Below, in pieces: positions 47,790 through 61,250 of a stretch of 64,000 bases of DNA. The notes under the pieces are model-generated. The model did no database searches and was not told the origin of the DNA. It saw only the letters and a program-made list of their open reading frames with translations. The position numbers and the translations under genes are program-made. The DNA lies in contig CAJNOJ010000009.1 of the NCBI GenBank assembly GCA_905250025.1, forward strand, positions 372,001 to 436,000. Reading direction: 5' to 3'. How positions within the stretch are numbered: position 1 is the first letter of the stretch; the number at the start of each line of letters is the position of its first letter. Source of the stretch: Adineta ricciae (lineage: Eukaryota; Rotifera; Eurotatoria; Adinetida; Adinetidae).

Positions 47790-48633
47790 CAATTGTGTAT
47801 TATATATATATATATATACGTATATAAGATTGTGATGACGATGATGAAATAGTAATAGTAGGAGAAGGAAGAGAAGGAGAAGGAGGCGAGGACGAAGACG
47901 AAGAGACTATGATGATAGTAGTAGGACTTGTTTGAATTGTTGATTGCTCAATTTCGTATTGGTGCGTATTTCCTGTTGTTGAAGTCTCGTTCTCGTGTTA
48001 GTAGTCGATCGATGATGATGTTGGCGGCATCGGTTTTTCTCATCGTCGTCGCTCTCAATCATCTGTGCAGTCGGTCTGCGGTTGTTATTATGATTTGTTG
48101 TTTGAAAGATAGAGCGAGACAAAGACCCAGCAAAAAAAGAAAGAATAGAAAGAAAGAAAGAAATTGTTGAAAGAAGGAAAAAGAAAGAGAGAAAAGAAAG
48201 TGTGTGTGGTTATCCCATGGAAAGTGGTAGTCGAAGAACAAGCGACAAGATGAGCTTCTTTTCTATCACATACGATAATTCATATACGAAAGTATAAACA
48301 TTTTTCTATCTTATATTCTCTCTTTCTTTTTGATACTACCTTTATGTTGACGATGGAGAAAAGAAAAGAGAAAATCATGACAATGAAGACCACAGATAAC
48401 ATCACTTTCTTCCTTCTGGCATTTGAGTCATTGTTCTTTTTGATTCTCTATCAGCCATTATCAAACAAGCAGAAACAAAAAAAGCAAGGAAATCATGTCT
48501 TCTTTTGTTCCCTCTTTGTTATCATCGCTTTAGTTAATTGTTTACTAAAATCCTCAGCTCTTCCTTCTTGACTTTTCTGACCAAACACCCATTGATTGCG
48601 TGATGAAATCTATTCCCTCTTTGCCTGTCCCCC

Positions 48634-48664
<31 letters not shown>

Positions 48665-50028
48665 ACATTTTCATCATAGTATCACGCAACAGAAGGCTTT
48701 GTTCTAATGATCGTCCTGCCTTTTTCCTTGGCTTTTTCTTTTGCTCTTATATACTTTCTCAATCCTCATTATATCTTGTACTCTCGTTGTTTCTCGTCAT
48801 CGAATTGAGACGGATGATGACGACGGAAAACAACAATCACTCATCCAACGCGATCATCTGAACAAGACTCGTACATGTACGTTGTCGCTAAGTGGATTCT
48901 TTCAACGGCAACTGCTAGAAACGAGTAGAGAAAGAAAGAAACTACTAATAAAAAGAAAACAGATCAATATTGTTAGCGAGGAAAGAAATGATTTCACTAT
49001 TCATACATTAATATTAAAATCTAATAACCCTTTTCTTTTGTATTCATCTGGAAAAAGGAAAAAATAGCGAAGGTGATGATGATGATTATCGTTATTTGCC
49101 ATACTTTTGATTAATCGAGCTTATTCGAACGAACAAATATCATTCAGAACAGTATTATCAACAAATGCATCAATTAAGTGCCTACAAAGGAAACTGATCA
49201 GCATCAGTACGATAAGCAAAATCGTTTGTACATAGAAAATCAGCGAGGATTCGTCCGTATCTTATAGATATTTGAAATTGCGGAGTTTTCCTACTTCTAA
49301 CTTCAAAATATAGCCGATTTCTCTCGTCTATTCAATCATATGGCGAAGAGAGAGAGAGAGATGATCGCTCCTGATATTTTCTTCTCATTATTCACTTAGA
49401 TCTCTCCTCGACAGAAAATTACTAATTCTCAACAAATTTTTTGTTTAAATCTACAATTATCTTTATTTTCATAGCCTTTCTTTATCTAATAATAATCTGT
49501 TATCTCTATTATCATATACATGTAGACTCTATTTGAGAATATGAAAGATCAACATACCTCCCGGATCATTATGCTCTCTCAGACAAAAGCAATAAGTGAT
49601 ATTATTCCTTTTACTAACCATTCATTATATATATATATATATATATCAGCCTAGATATGCTTGTTCAGTAATGTACAATCAATTGAAAATGTCAACAACA
49701 AAATGTTTTCTACTGCCGTTCTCTATCTCTTTCTCTTTCTACGTCGATGCATGCATATATCTACTCTTTCTTCTTCTTGCTATATACCCAAATGTACAAA
49801 GAACATAAGTTATCAGGATAAGAGCGGAAGCCCATCAGGGTGCTAGCTACCGAAAGGACAGTACATCAGATGATCATCTACAACATTACACGCATCATTT
49901 CTACCGAGAGTGCATGGATTATTTCCGATGCATCATATATGGTTACATGAATGTGTATTTTTAAACAATATGCTAGTTTGGAATATCGAATACAAAAACA
50001 CCGGTATTTACAGAAAAAGAAAAATATA
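47790..50028. other. Non-coding region with microsatellites
   Basis: TA tracts at about 47800-47825 and 49625-49648, a (TC)n tract at 48638-48664, and GAA/GAC-rich DNA around 47860-47910. Open frames here look accidental. Confidence 0.45.
48638..48664. repeat. (TC)n microsatellite
   Basis: Thirteen TC units. Confidence 0.9.
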
Positions 50029-51248
50029 TCAGTTCGGTTGTTGTGATAGTAGCTGTTTTCGAGCTTGTTGTCGTTTTTCAAACCATAGCATTCCATCATT
50101 ATGATTGTCGTCTTCTTCACTTTCTGAATCTGATGATTGGATTGACTTTGAAGATGGATTAATTTGATTAGTTGATAGTTGTTCATCTTGAGCTTTCGCT
50201 TGTTGAGGAGCATTGGAATTACGCAAATCAATGTAAATTGTTTTGCGCTGAAAGGAAATTAAGATAACTTAATTAGCAGGCAAGTTTTATTTACAAGGAC
50301 TACAAGGTTTATCCATAATTTATTTAAAACGACCTGATCACTCTCGAAAATGAAGCATTTTCTCATCTAACCCTTCAATGTACTGAGTATCTTAGAAATA
50401 ATGAAGCAGGTCAATTTGTGTTAGAGAGTCTTACTTCAGATTGAGGAATTCTAATTCGTTTTCCATGACGATCGATGTTTTCATGCGATGCTGCGTATAT
50501 CGCTGATTCGATGTCTTCGAATGAATCGACTTCTTTTGTTGAACGAGATTGTTCAGCTGAATTGAATTTGTTTGCTTGTTGGGCAAGACGTTCGAGAATT
50601 TGCCGGTCATCGCGGCTCTTTGAAGTTGTTTGTTGTTGAGATGATGGATGATGATTCACTATGGATGACAAAGACAAAAAAATTCAAATTAAAGTAAAGA
50701 AATATATCCATAATCTTATGTTCTACTTGGTCGCGGACGATGAAATGTTTGTGTCAGTGTAGTATGCTCAGGGTGGCTCGTTGAAGAGGGCAACTTATCA
50801 AAATCAATTGTATTGAAGATGTCCATCGATAGAAATGATGGCTTTGGTGGTGAAGCTTGATTTTCCACCGAATCGTCAACAGTATTAGGAGAAACGCACA
50901 TTTGGAATTCAACGGTTGGTGGTTGTTGAGGTGTCTCAACCCTTGGCTGTGCAATTGTAAATTGAATGGGATGGTTGTTTGACAATGATTCCAGAAGAGC
51001 ATCGGTATTGTCAAGGAGATTCGAATCGAGAATCTGTAAATACAAATATAACGCCAATGTTTCCATGACCGTAGCATTACCTCTTCGTTTATATGAACTA
51101 CAGGAATATCGTTGTCATTTTCATCGTCGTCATTATCGTCAAAGTTGACGCTTGGCAATTGAGATTGAACTTCTGAAAAGATTCGTTGAATTTGTGCTGA
51201 AGTGTTCGCTGGACCAGCTAACGGCTTCTCGTTTTTCGCAGGCGACAT
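50029..51248 (-). CDS. Unknown acidic, mostly disordered protein
   Basis: Four exons (51081-51248, 50727-51033, 50435-50658, 50029-50247) join in frame to 305 residues. The ATG at 51248 is the first in frame. Features: an acidic block (FDDNDDDENDNDIP), Gln/Pro/Ser-rich middle, a polar helix-like stretch (RQILERLAQQANKFNSAEQS), a motif around HGKRIRIPQSE joined to RKTIYIDLRN, an acidic SDSESEEDDNHND run and a C-terminal WFEKRQQARKQLLSQQ helix. The composition suggests a nuclear or cytoskeletal scaffold, but I do not recognise the family. It is divergent from the SLC5-type gene, sharing an 858-bp upstream region. Confidence 0.75.
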
Positions 51249-52106
51249 TGCTACTCTCTACGCAATTGCGTCGATTCGGTACTCACATGAACTTTGAATG
51301 TAAATATGAAGAATTATATCATCAATTTTTTGCTCTCGCCATTTTCAATGCATGAACTATAGTAGTGACCACAAAACATGCACGAAATGCTAAAAGGAGT
51401 CTTTTCCTTATATATGCAAGTATTAACTGATTAGTATTTGTTGTTTATTAATTCACATTCAATTGATCTCGTTAAAAAAAAGTCTTTGGCCATGTGAGGT
51501 CACTAGTTGTCGTACTTCAGCAATAGAATTCTTGCTAAACCATGAGACTGAAGTACTACTCGTATGGAGATAGTTCGTTGTGTAATAGGGAAATGTGCAG
51601 AGATTGCGATGACATAAGACTAATTAACAAGTGTGACAATGATCATTCATTTTCTAATCGATGTAATTAGTATATTTACATCCTTCAAATGACAATACAC
51701 CGCTCAGTTACAACACATCGATCTTTTTTAAGTCTTTGCCTGGAGGTATTCGATTTTCATAGCGAAAGTGAACGTGTCAAACATCATACAAATATGCAAG
51801 CGATGACCTCGTTAGACGAAAATGTACTTTATCTTTATTCCATGATGAAAAATAGCTTCGCATATTCGTTTTTCTTTCTCTTCTTGTATGCTATATCGTA
51901 TTTGTAGTATTTCTTCACACTCTTGAAGGACACTATGTGATTCATTGGTAATACGTATGTGAATTGATTTCTTCTGTCAATAGAAAATTTATTTGTCGTT
52001 CTAATGGGAACAAGATAAGTATCTGGGAATAGGTCCTTTCTTTATTATCGACTCATCTGAAAGAGAATAGATAAAAGAAAAACGAAGTCATGATGAATTT
52101 TTCCAG
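51249..52106. other. Divergent intergenic region
   Basis: Shared 5' region of the acidic-protein gene (-) and the SLC5-type gene (+). No TATA of note; TTCCAG abuts the SLC5 start codon. Confidence 0.45.
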
Positions 52107-54717
52107 ATGCATCTCGGTTGGATTGATTACGGAGTACTGGTCTTACTTTTAAGTTTGTGATTCGAGACTAAAGATATGTATTGATGTGTTCTATGGGAGA
52201 TTTGTACAGGTTTGTCGGTGTGCATTGGCGTTTACCAAGGATGTTTTCGGTCCAAACAATTGACAACACACGAATTTTTAATTGCTGATGGAAGTATGAA
52301 GGTAACTAGATGTCAGGATGCATTCATTAACTTGCTTTCTCTTGAGATTTTACCAACCGCGATGAGTTTATTAGCAAGTCTTATGTCCGCAGCAACCCTA
52401 CTGGGAATTCCTTCAGAAATTTATTCATATGGAACCATGTACCTCTACTGGGGCAAGTCGATCAAGGCCAAAAAACAAGCATGTTCATTGTTGTTCTTAT
52501 ATAGTCTTTGCCTATTTCGTTGGAACGTATCTAACTGCGAATTTATTCATTCCGTTATTTCGTCAAATAGGAAATTTAAGTATCTATGCAGTATGTAGAC
52601 AAAGATTTCATTGATTTTGTATGATATGTTTTACATATGCTTCTTTTTTCTCTTTAGTATCTTGAACATCGTTTCTCTTTAACAATCCGCATTGTAGTCA
52701 CTCTGACGTATATATTTGTTACCGTAACGGATTTGTAGATAGATAAAGCTTTTGCTAACGCCGAGAAAAATTACGTGATTTAGATATTCTACATAGCTAT
52801 CGTCTTATACGGGCCAAGTTTAGCATTGAGTCAGGTAACTGGTTTACATATTTGGCTAGCAGTCGGCTCATGTGGATTGATTTGCACGATATATACAAGT
52901 ATTGTAAGTATAGAATTTGCTAGTGTGCAATGCGTCGAATGAGTTCGATTGTTTAAGGGCGGAATGAAAGCCGTTATATGGACCGATGTTACTCAGACAA
53001 TTATGATGTTTCTTGGTGTCATTTTATCGATGATTATTGGTAGGGAAAATCTGATTGTTGTTTAAAATGAATTTCTTTGACCGATAGGTTTTCGCAATAG
53101 TGGAGGAATTAGTAATGTATTTAAGACTGTAGCTGACGGCAATCGAATACAATTATCAACGTATGTATTTGAAATGCCGAACTACTTTTCATGCATAAAA
53201 GAACAATTAGAATATCAATTGATCCATCTATTCGATATACTATCTGGAGCATTATTATTGGCGGCAGTTTAAATGCCACCGCTGTGTACTCATGTTTACA
53301 AACACAAGCACAACGTTATCTTTGTGTGAAAAGCACACGAGCAGCACAAAAGTATGTATTCTCATTTTATGAAAGAGACCGATGTTATACATCTATTGCA
53401 TATTGAAGAGTAGCATGGGTTAATTTGGTCATGTGCATAATAATGATGTTACTGTGTGTATCAGTAGGATGTCTTCTGTATGCGAAGTACAGTGAATGTG
53501 ATCCTCTTCGAGCAAGATTGATTTCAAAGCCTGATCAAGTAAATCGATTGAGGAAAGTGTTGAATGAATACGAGGTTTGAGTTCGTAGTTGTATCCGTTA
53601 TTTGTAATTGAAACTCTGGGTCGATTTCCTGGTTTGACTGGTTTGTTTATCGCATCGGTATTGAGCGCTTCATTGAGTACAATATCCAGTGGAGTGAATA
53701 GCGTCGTTACAGTGTTTCTAGAAGATATTTATAAACGTGTGGTAAAAACAAATCCTATGTCTGATCGAAAACAAGCATTGGTTTCGAAACTATTGTGTAA
53801 ATATCATTCATTTGCCTATCATGATATGATCTATTATCGGTAATTTATTTCGTTTAGCACTTTTTATCGGTTTGCTCATAGTCTTCCTCGCATTTGCTGC
53901 GTCTCGTTTAGGTGATAATATTATCGTGGTAATGCTCAAAATAGTTCTATCGCATTTTCCTCGATTCTTTAATCTTTTTTAGATAGTTTTTCAAATTTCG
54001 GGCTCGTTCGCAGCACCAATCTTGGGCGTTTTCCTCGTCGGATTATTTCTACCACGAGTGAAAAGTCGAGTATAATTCTTTTGTGATGAATTCTCACGCT
54101 AAGCTATCCGATGATCTGTATCCATATTTAGAGTGTGTTGATTGCTTTTGTTTGCTGTTTAATTTTCCAGGCCTGGGTGCTTCTCGGTGCAACTCTAACT
54201 GTTAAACCACGAGTAGGAGAAGGTGGCCGATTGCCAATATCCGTTGACAAATGTGTGTCAAAGATCAATATTAGCCAATCAATGGCAACAGAACAAAGGT
54301 AATTTACTTTCATTCATGAAATTAGTCAATAGTATTTGATTATTTATGTAGCCCAAATATTTTCACGCCACTCTACTCGATCTCTGTTATGTGGTATTCG
54401 TTCAATGGCGTAATTATTGTTATTCTCCTAGGTTTATTAGGATCGTTCGTTTTCGGTAGGATTTCGGAGATGGTCGAATAGTAAAATTCTCGATTCTTTT
54501 TTTGCGCATCTAGATGCCAAGGATACGAAGATAGTAGACAAATCGTTATTGAGATCGTGGAACGATTTATTTGTCTGTTTCCGGAAAGATGAAGTATTTA
54601 CCTGCACTGACGAATATTAATTAATTAAATTCTTACTCTTGATTAATTTAGGAATTGACAACATTGCAAGCAAATGAAATCGAAATGGACACTATAGAAA
54701 AAGAGCCAATGTTCTAG
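52107..54717 (+). CDS. SLC5-family sodium-coupled transporter (SMVT/SMCT/NIS-like)
   Basis: Sodium:solute symporter of the branch that carries iodide, monocarboxylates or vitamins (SLC5A5/6/8/12). Seventeen short exons join in frame to about 574 residues with about 13 membrane helices. Motifs: WIDYGVLVLLLSLSVCIGVY (first helix), AMSLLASLMSAATLLGIPSE, YGTMYLYWVFAYFVGTYLTA, IGGMKAVIWTDVTQTIMMF, GRFPGLTGLFIASVLSASLS followed by TISSGVNSVV (the sodium-symporter signature region), and GSFAAPILGVFLVGLFLPR. The start MHLGWIDYG at 52107 directly follows TTCCAG, an acceptor-like site. The intron 52453-52504 uses a GC-AG donor (GCAAGT); without removing it the frame breaks. The tail (EIEMDTIEKEPMF) is acidic. 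Substrate cannot be told from sequence. Confidence 0.92.
52453..52504 (+). other. GC-AG intron
   Basis: The donor is GCAAGT and the acceptor TATATAG. Removing the 52 nt joins TAC TGG G to TC TTT GCC and restores the conserved YWVFAYFVG helix; no GT donor nearby does so. Confidence 0.8.
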
Positions 54718-54859
54718 ATGAGATAGAATTTCGCTGTCAACAATTTTTTTGTATAGCCAAAACATCTGGCACTATTTAACACATTTAAGAATCTTCGATT
54801 GATCGGATGTATTAATTTACTAATATATATTCCTTACAGATTCAAATGAAAACACATGT

Positions 54860-55438
54860 TCAAGTGTAAACATTCAAGAGGTCAACTCCTTTCCAACGTT
54901 GTAACGTATTCGTTTTTCTCGCCGAATCCATCTCGTCAGATAAGACCATCGTTGATCGATGATTCATTTGCTTGATTTGCGTATGAATATCGATCGAACT
55001 GGTATATTGCTTACTGGTGTTGATTGTTGTTGATCTCGATTCCATATGAAAATCTTCGTTGTCATCGAAATTGAGTGAATCACAGCTAACATTAAATAAA
55101 GAAAGATTTGACTGAGCTGTTTGCATGAATAACAAACAGCCATCTGTGTCATAGATCAGATGTTCTTCATAATGATTGGGAATATTAGTCATCGATGCAA
55201 ATATTGATAATTGACTGTGTAAATTCTGTTTAAAAAAAATGAAAATTCAGTATGAAATTTGTCACCAGCAGAAAAGTATTCAGTACCTGTGACAACAAAT
55301 GGTCTTTATAAGACAATTCTAAATCACAAGAGAAGAAACCATTGTACAACTAATGTTCGTTAGTTATTCGCACTTACTTTTTTTCAAAAACTCTGGTAAA
55401 TGTTGATAAACAACATGCATGATTCGTGATGTCTCCAT
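54860..55438 (-). CDS. Unknown 152-residue protein
   Basis: Three exons (55378-55438, 55287-55318, 54860-55225) join in frame. The N-terminus METSRIMHVVYQHLPEFLKK looks helical. The middle (NHYEEHLIYDTDGCLLFMQT followed by AQSNLSLF) has alternating hydrophobic residues like a small beta-sheet fold of the roadblock/longin type, but I cannot assign it. The C-terminal 70 residues are Ser/Thr-rich and likely disordered. Exon 2 is only 32 nt. No membrane segment or signal peptide. Confidence 0.65.
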
Positions 55439-55680
55439 GATCAAATGAAACGCGTTTCTATTCTTTCAATCGATCAATTTCTCTTTCTCTTATTTTTATT
55501 TGCACATTCTAGCCAATCAGCTAGTAATTGAACGCTGAAAAATGATCTGTCTCGATGCTGGTCATGGCACATTCTCGCAGCAGGATAACATCGATCATCA
55601 ACGTTTGAATTTTCTCATTTCCGCCTTATCAAAATGCGAAGAGAGAGAGAATACGAACAAGTAGAATGAAAGAAAGGTCA

Positions 55681-55686
55681 TTTATT
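55681..55686 (-). terminator. Polyadenylation signal for the GPCR gene
   Basis: AATAAA on the minus strand about 100 nt past the stop codon at 55785. Confidence 0.45.
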
Positions 55687-55784
55687 ACATCTGTTCGAAA
55701 ATTAGATGTGTGAATGAAATCACAAATCAAAGGCGTTCGTTGATAGGTGCTGATTACAAACAGATAGAAAAAGCAAAACATTTC

Positions 55785-56905
55785 CTAATGACCAACCATT
55801 GTTTCGATTTGATCCGTTGCATCAAATTGATCTGCATAGGAATGTTTGAGAAAGTATTCATTAAGCCATTGTTTTAATGGATCACAGAGAACCATGCAGA
55901 TAACAAGTGGAAGAAAGATACAACGAAAATTGTAAACGAACAGCATTGTTTGAAGATAGTTTATTTGTGTCTGTGTGTTGTCGTAGTCGCTATAATCGAA
56001 ACTCATATGTAAAAGTCGTAAAACTAATTCAAATAGAAGAACACTTGACGCAAGTGACAAATAAAACTTTGTGTTCACACTCAAGGATCCTAATGATGAA
56101 CGTTGTCGAGCACGAGGTAAATAGCATTCAGATATCAACATCCATACGAAAACCAGAGCAATTAGTGCGAATATGACGTATTCGAACCGATATTGTATAA
56201 TGTAGAAGGAGATGATTTCTCCATAAGTTCCAATATTCATTAGACGATAACAATATTGAAATGTTAGGATACTTTCGGACGAGTTGTAATTACTACTGTC
56301 TGCAATGCGACCAGATGTTGCATTATTGCTCGATGAAGTGTTTTCAACAAATTTTATCACTTCATACAGACGAACGGAAAGTACTGAGCAAATAGTCAAA
56401 ATGATCGAGAGAAGGAATATTCTTCGGAAGAGTGAATGATGTCGATTCGTTGGAAATATTGTTTTCGTTAGACATTTCGTAAAAATTCGCTCGATACTAA
56501 ACAATAATGTTAAATAAAGCCCGAATGGTTTGGCAAATGTAGAGATGTAAACAAGAAAACGACACATATGAATGGATAAATTCGGTTCACCTGAACCAGA
56601 AAGCATGTACGGTTGAATCAGAGTACAACACATATTTGCTAGGCACACTAAACAGATCATCAAAAACAGCTCGGTGCGTTTGCTTTGAACTGATGATGGG
56701 GCGAGTATAAATAAGATTGGCAGTATGAAAGACACCATGACTCCAATACACCATGTTTGAAAATAGTTACGAAAGAAAATAATGGAATTCAATCGATCGA
56801 TTAAGCTATAACCGGAATGGTAGGCTTTCTAGAAAGACAATTAATTAATTAAGAAAAGAATGAGTTCTATGGCTTTTGTGCACTTACTGCTGCAATCCAA
56901 TCCAT
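55785..56905 (-). CDS. Orphan seven-transmembrane receptor, rhodopsin-like
   Basis: Two exons, 56888-56905 (MDWIAA) and 55785-56828, give 353 residues. Seven hydrophobic helices are evident. The third begins with a Cys (HMCRFLVYIS) that can pair with a second-loop Cys (FQYCYRL), and ends SIERIF in place of the usual DRY. The extended second loop carries several N-x-S/T sites. Helix 7 (TMLFVYNFRCIFLPLVICMV) lacks NPxxY; CDPLKQW continues as helix 8. Such variants are common in lineage-expanded peptide/chemosensory receptors of protostomes. Ligand unknown. Confidence 0.88.
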
Positions 56906-57111
56906 GATGAATAGATAGGTACTTTTCAACGTTGCGTTTGTAAATGAAAGAATAGATAAAAAACTTGATGATTATTTTAATTGAAAAGAAACTTGAGAAA
57001 GCTATGTGAAAAAGAAAGCTTGTCTACTGTTTGTTATGTAATGAATCGGACGAAGTTAAAAGTGCTTTTGAGAGCACGTTCACTTTCGTAATTGTAGAAC
57101 TAAATAACATG

Positions 57112-57117
57112 TTTATT
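57112..57117 (-). terminator. Polyadenylation signal for the UNC93-like gene
   Basis: Minus-strand AATAAA 62 nt beyond the stop codon at 57179. Confidence 0.45.
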
Positions 57118-57178
57118 AATATGAATGTAAAATAAGAAATCGTGTACAAGAAAGAAAGTTCTTTTTTTGTTTTCTTTT

Positions 57179-59205
57179 TCAGAATGAGGTAACGATAGTA
57201 GATTGTACTGGATCGGTAGGAGATATTTGTGGTTTTTCGTCTTGCACTTTTTTCTTTTTCCGTTTTTCCCTGATATAAATAATCACGTAACATATCATCG
57301 AGATTGTTAGCACACATAGAAGAATAGCATGCGCATATTTAATACGGATTCGAGGAGTGTAAACATAGGCGATAACGTAGCCAAGTGATTCCCATAGGCG
57401 AAAATTTGAAAATGCCGATTCATGTTCAGTAAACAAAACTCCATAGGCTGCATTGGCTGAACATCGCGAAAAAAGTAAGTTATGATAGTGCAAATCTCAA
57501 ATTTCTTTACTTTGCGTTTGCCAACATCCGTCTGCAATACCCCAGAAGCCAGCGAGAACGAAAAGTACCCACAGTTGATTCTCGTGTGGTGTCCAAAGAA
57601 GCATTGTTATAATCAACGCGTAGCTTATAACAGCAGCAAGCGCCAGACAGTACACACGATCGAGACGTTTCGCAATATGACCAAAGCTGAAACTACTGAC
57701 TGCATTACATACGCCGAAAACTATCATGACAAGGCCAACATATTTGATTCCAGCAGCACAAGTTATAAAACCCTAAAATATCAAAATAAAACGAGGATTT
57801 ACTCGAGGAAATGGATTATGAGACTTTTGTAAATTGAGCAACGATATAAGTTTGTTCAAAACCCGACCACAAAGTGAATGGTATTAGTAAAATTTGATTG
57901 ACATGTTTTAAATGTTTAAATGTCGAAGCCATATGACGAACTGAATTCTTTAATGACGCTTTGACTCCACCTAACATTCGTAAAATTTATAATTTTCTAT
58001 CAATTCATTCACCAGTGGATGACTCAAATAGTAACTCACCTTTCGAATCCGTTTTAGTCCGTCTCTGATCAAGCAGAAAAGCGACAAGGAGAATACTAGC
58101 TACTGCCAAGCCGATATAAATATAGCAAAGTGTAAAAACCTGCAACAATCAAACGTACAAAAACAACATCACTCTTTTGCTTGCTCAGAAAAACTTAGAT
58201 GAGTTCATACCAATTTTCTGGGTACAGGAGTGCTTTCAGCACCATGAAACTCTTTTTCTAAGAATTCTGCTCCACATTGATATCCATTTTCTGTCAAATT
58301 TGTGATGTTCGTCCAATTATTCGGCACAGATCTTTGAACGGCATCATTGTTTGCTTCTTCATTTTGAACGGAAGGTTTTGTCGTAGGCTGCAATACTAGG
58401 TAACTGATAAGATTACCCCATATTTGACCTTGTCACGAACGAAATCAAAGCAAAGATACATGACTCATGTGGTCATATTTTTTATCCTACTTGTTTGAAA
58501 ACAAGCAAAGAATATACCGAAAAATTGTGTCACACCGGTCGCCGGTTCTCTTCCTTTCAATTCAGCATTGAGCATACCGATCTGTGTTACATACGAACCT
58601 TCCGATGTCCACATTGGTGCACCAGCAAGACCTAAAAAAACTGACGCCGGATACATCAACGCTGGTACAGCATGTAAATTCGCTGCAATGAATGCCAAAT
58701 AACCAAATTGGCATATGACAATTGTCCATTTCATTCCGAAAATGCTCATCTAATGAACAACTTGTTCGGAAAGATACACAAAAATTCAATGATAGTTACC
58801 ATTGGATGAGGTAATAATGCCGAAGAAAATATAAGAAACGCATAAATTATAGCCATCGAGTTCATTCCAACATCGCCTTCAACGTTTAAACTCGACTGTA
58901 AGTTTGATATTCCTATTGCAATGATCGTACAAGGCACAAAAGGTAGATCTTTTTTCTCTTCAACTAATTAATTACCTTGAAATGCAGTGAATAAAAGCAC
59001 CCATGCTAAACAAATGACGAACAGATTCTTCCATATACGCCATTGCTTTACCGGCGGGGGTGGATCATCTTCTTTCTCGATTTCTTTAGCCCTAAAATAT
59101 CAAGAGAAAAATGCGAATGTATACTTCCATTTGCTTGTAAGATTACTCTTTTGGGGCATCATTATTCAAATAAACAGGTTCAGTAGCAATGTTCGGATCT
59201 ACCAT
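57179..59205 (-). CDS. UNC93A-like major-facilitator membrane protein
   Basis: Coding segments 59147-59205, 58976-59091, 58800-58912, 58491-58749, 58211-58428, 58040-58139, 57825-57970, 57511-57772 and 57179-57456 join in frame to 516 residues. UNC93 proteins have an MFS fold: C. elegans UNC-93 regulates a potassium channel, and vertebrate UNC93B1 traffics Toll-like receptors. Diagnostic stretches: ISNLQSSLNVEGDVG in the first helix loop, PASVFLGLAGAPMWTSEGSY, GVTQFFGIFFACFQTSQIWG followed by NLISYLVL, LIPFTLWSGFEQTYIVAQFT, and FWGIADGCWQTQTNAAYGVL. A glycosylated loop follows helix 5-6. One donor is GTCTCA (57823-57824), weak but required by the frame. The C-terminus is basic then polar. Confidence 0.93.
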
Positions 59206-61194
59206 TAATGGTCAATGTCGTTCGTTTCTTTTGAATATCTAATCGCACGTCTCACTTTTTCAATTGCAAATGAAAAGAAGAGAACAGAATTTCTCTACGA
59301 ATGTTATATATGGATTAACAAACCATTTTAATAAACGATGAAATCAAGCAGTGATTAGACACACATATATATGAATACGTTCGTTGGTTTTATTTACTAT
59401 TGATATGTTTACGTAGTGAATGGCCATGATTTCATGGACATGAGATAAATGATTCATAACTGTTATTATCACCAGTTTGGTTGTCTGTTGTATTTACAAT
59501 TGTATTGACAAGATTAGGTGTGAGAACGTTCGTGTTTTGTCACTTGTTTGTTTTCTTCTGACTGGATTAAGGAAACGAACGAAAATGCGAAAGATATTTC
59601 GTCTCGAAATTCATTTGAACACATGCGAGTTTTCAATTGATATGCTTTGGATGACAAACAAATAATAATCCTTTTTAAAACAAGATTAACAACAAGATAT
59701 TGATATATCACACGTACAGCATCTGAGAAAGAGACCAGACATGTAATTTTTCAGCCAATACAAACAAATGCAATAAACAGTCAGAAGATCTCTTACATCT
59801 TCGTGATGTTTTCGTAATCAAGCTAATCAAGATAGAATCGTATTTTGTATTGAAAAAGATGAACTTATCATCATTTTTAAGTTTATATTTTTAGATGAGG
59901 TTCGCGTAAGTGCAGAGATTTTATCCAACATTTTCGACATGCCGATCTTTTGATAAATGATTGAATTTGGGCTATTATTCTTCTCTGTCGATCGATGTAA
60001 TTCGATACTAATAAGGAGAAAACACTACAGGAACGTCGTATATATTTTCTTGTTATCAGAAAAAAGCACACAGTCTCAATGTACGATTGACGCATGTAGA
60101 ATATAATACGCCTTCTTTGATTTGCGTGCATTTGATATAAGACAACGAACAGTTCTCAGTTGTTTATATAACTTTAAAGTAAGTCAGTTGATTCTCGAAT
60201 CATCTCTGAAGAAATTTTATTTTGACATTGACTTTTTTCGTTTTTGTTTTGTTTTATTAAAAAACGAAGAAACTCATATTTCTTCAGCAGACTAATTTGA
60301 TTTCATATTTGTGAAACGTAATACGAACAAACCAGAGGAGATGCTTCATAGAAGAAGTCAGTTGAAAATGTTTGCTTGACAAAAATAGGTCGTAATTACC
60401 TAATATCTGATATCTATCACGTTGGTATGACAATCCTATCAATCATATAATTCATTAGAATTGACAGATCAGATGCTTTGCTTCTTCGTTAATACATGTA
60501 CATTGGCGGATCATCGAACTCACCTCTCACGGTTTTGTATCAATAGATACTATCGCATGAATATATAATTTTAACCAAGGTCGACTATTAAGCATGTAAA
60601 CACAACTTTCTTCTCCATACTTAGTCTATTACTAAATACTCTTATACATGTTTTGTCATTTCCGCATCAACGTTTGTCCTTGCGGATCGTTCTCTCAATT
60701 AGTCATCCGCAAAACGACTTATCCTTTACCTTCAGTCTTTCGCTTCCCTGCGGAAATTTTCATTAGAAAGTTCGAGGATCAAACATGAATATAGATTTCT
60801 GCAAATGAAATGAGGAGCGATGTTGCCATTCGAAGAGAGAATTCCTCGGGAAGCTTTCGTATATATATAAACATGCTTATTTTCAAATGGAACTCTTTTC
60901 ACTAATCGAATAGTTGTTGGTTTGTTTGAAGAACAGAAAGCGTTTTTTGCGGCATGTGATTTAGTTAACAAAAAAGCAAAAAACAAGCTTTTCAAGTGCT
61001 TTCTATTGATCGAACATGCTCCGAGATCTATTTATATGTATACGTGTATCTGTGAGTCATGTGATAGAAAGGTTAATATTTATACATAAAATATACCAGT
61101 GTAAACAAAAGCCATGTCATTTCTCTCGTTTTTTTTCTTCTCCTAGCTTGACAGCATACGAACGAATTCTTTAACTGAAGGCAAGCACAGATCT
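59206..61194. other. Non-coding region
   Basis: AT-rich; no gene, repeat array or RNA gene seen. It ends with an acceptor-like CTCCTAG (about 61146) and a short leader segment of the next gene. Confidence 0.45.
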
Positions 61195-61250
61195 GTAAGT
61201 ATCAGAAACTCGTTCTCAATGACTTTATGTTGCATTCTAGATATTCAGAC

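Noticed and set aside
60732-60995. Minus frame of 87 codons
   Set aside because: Opens without an ATG and shows no domain or splice context.
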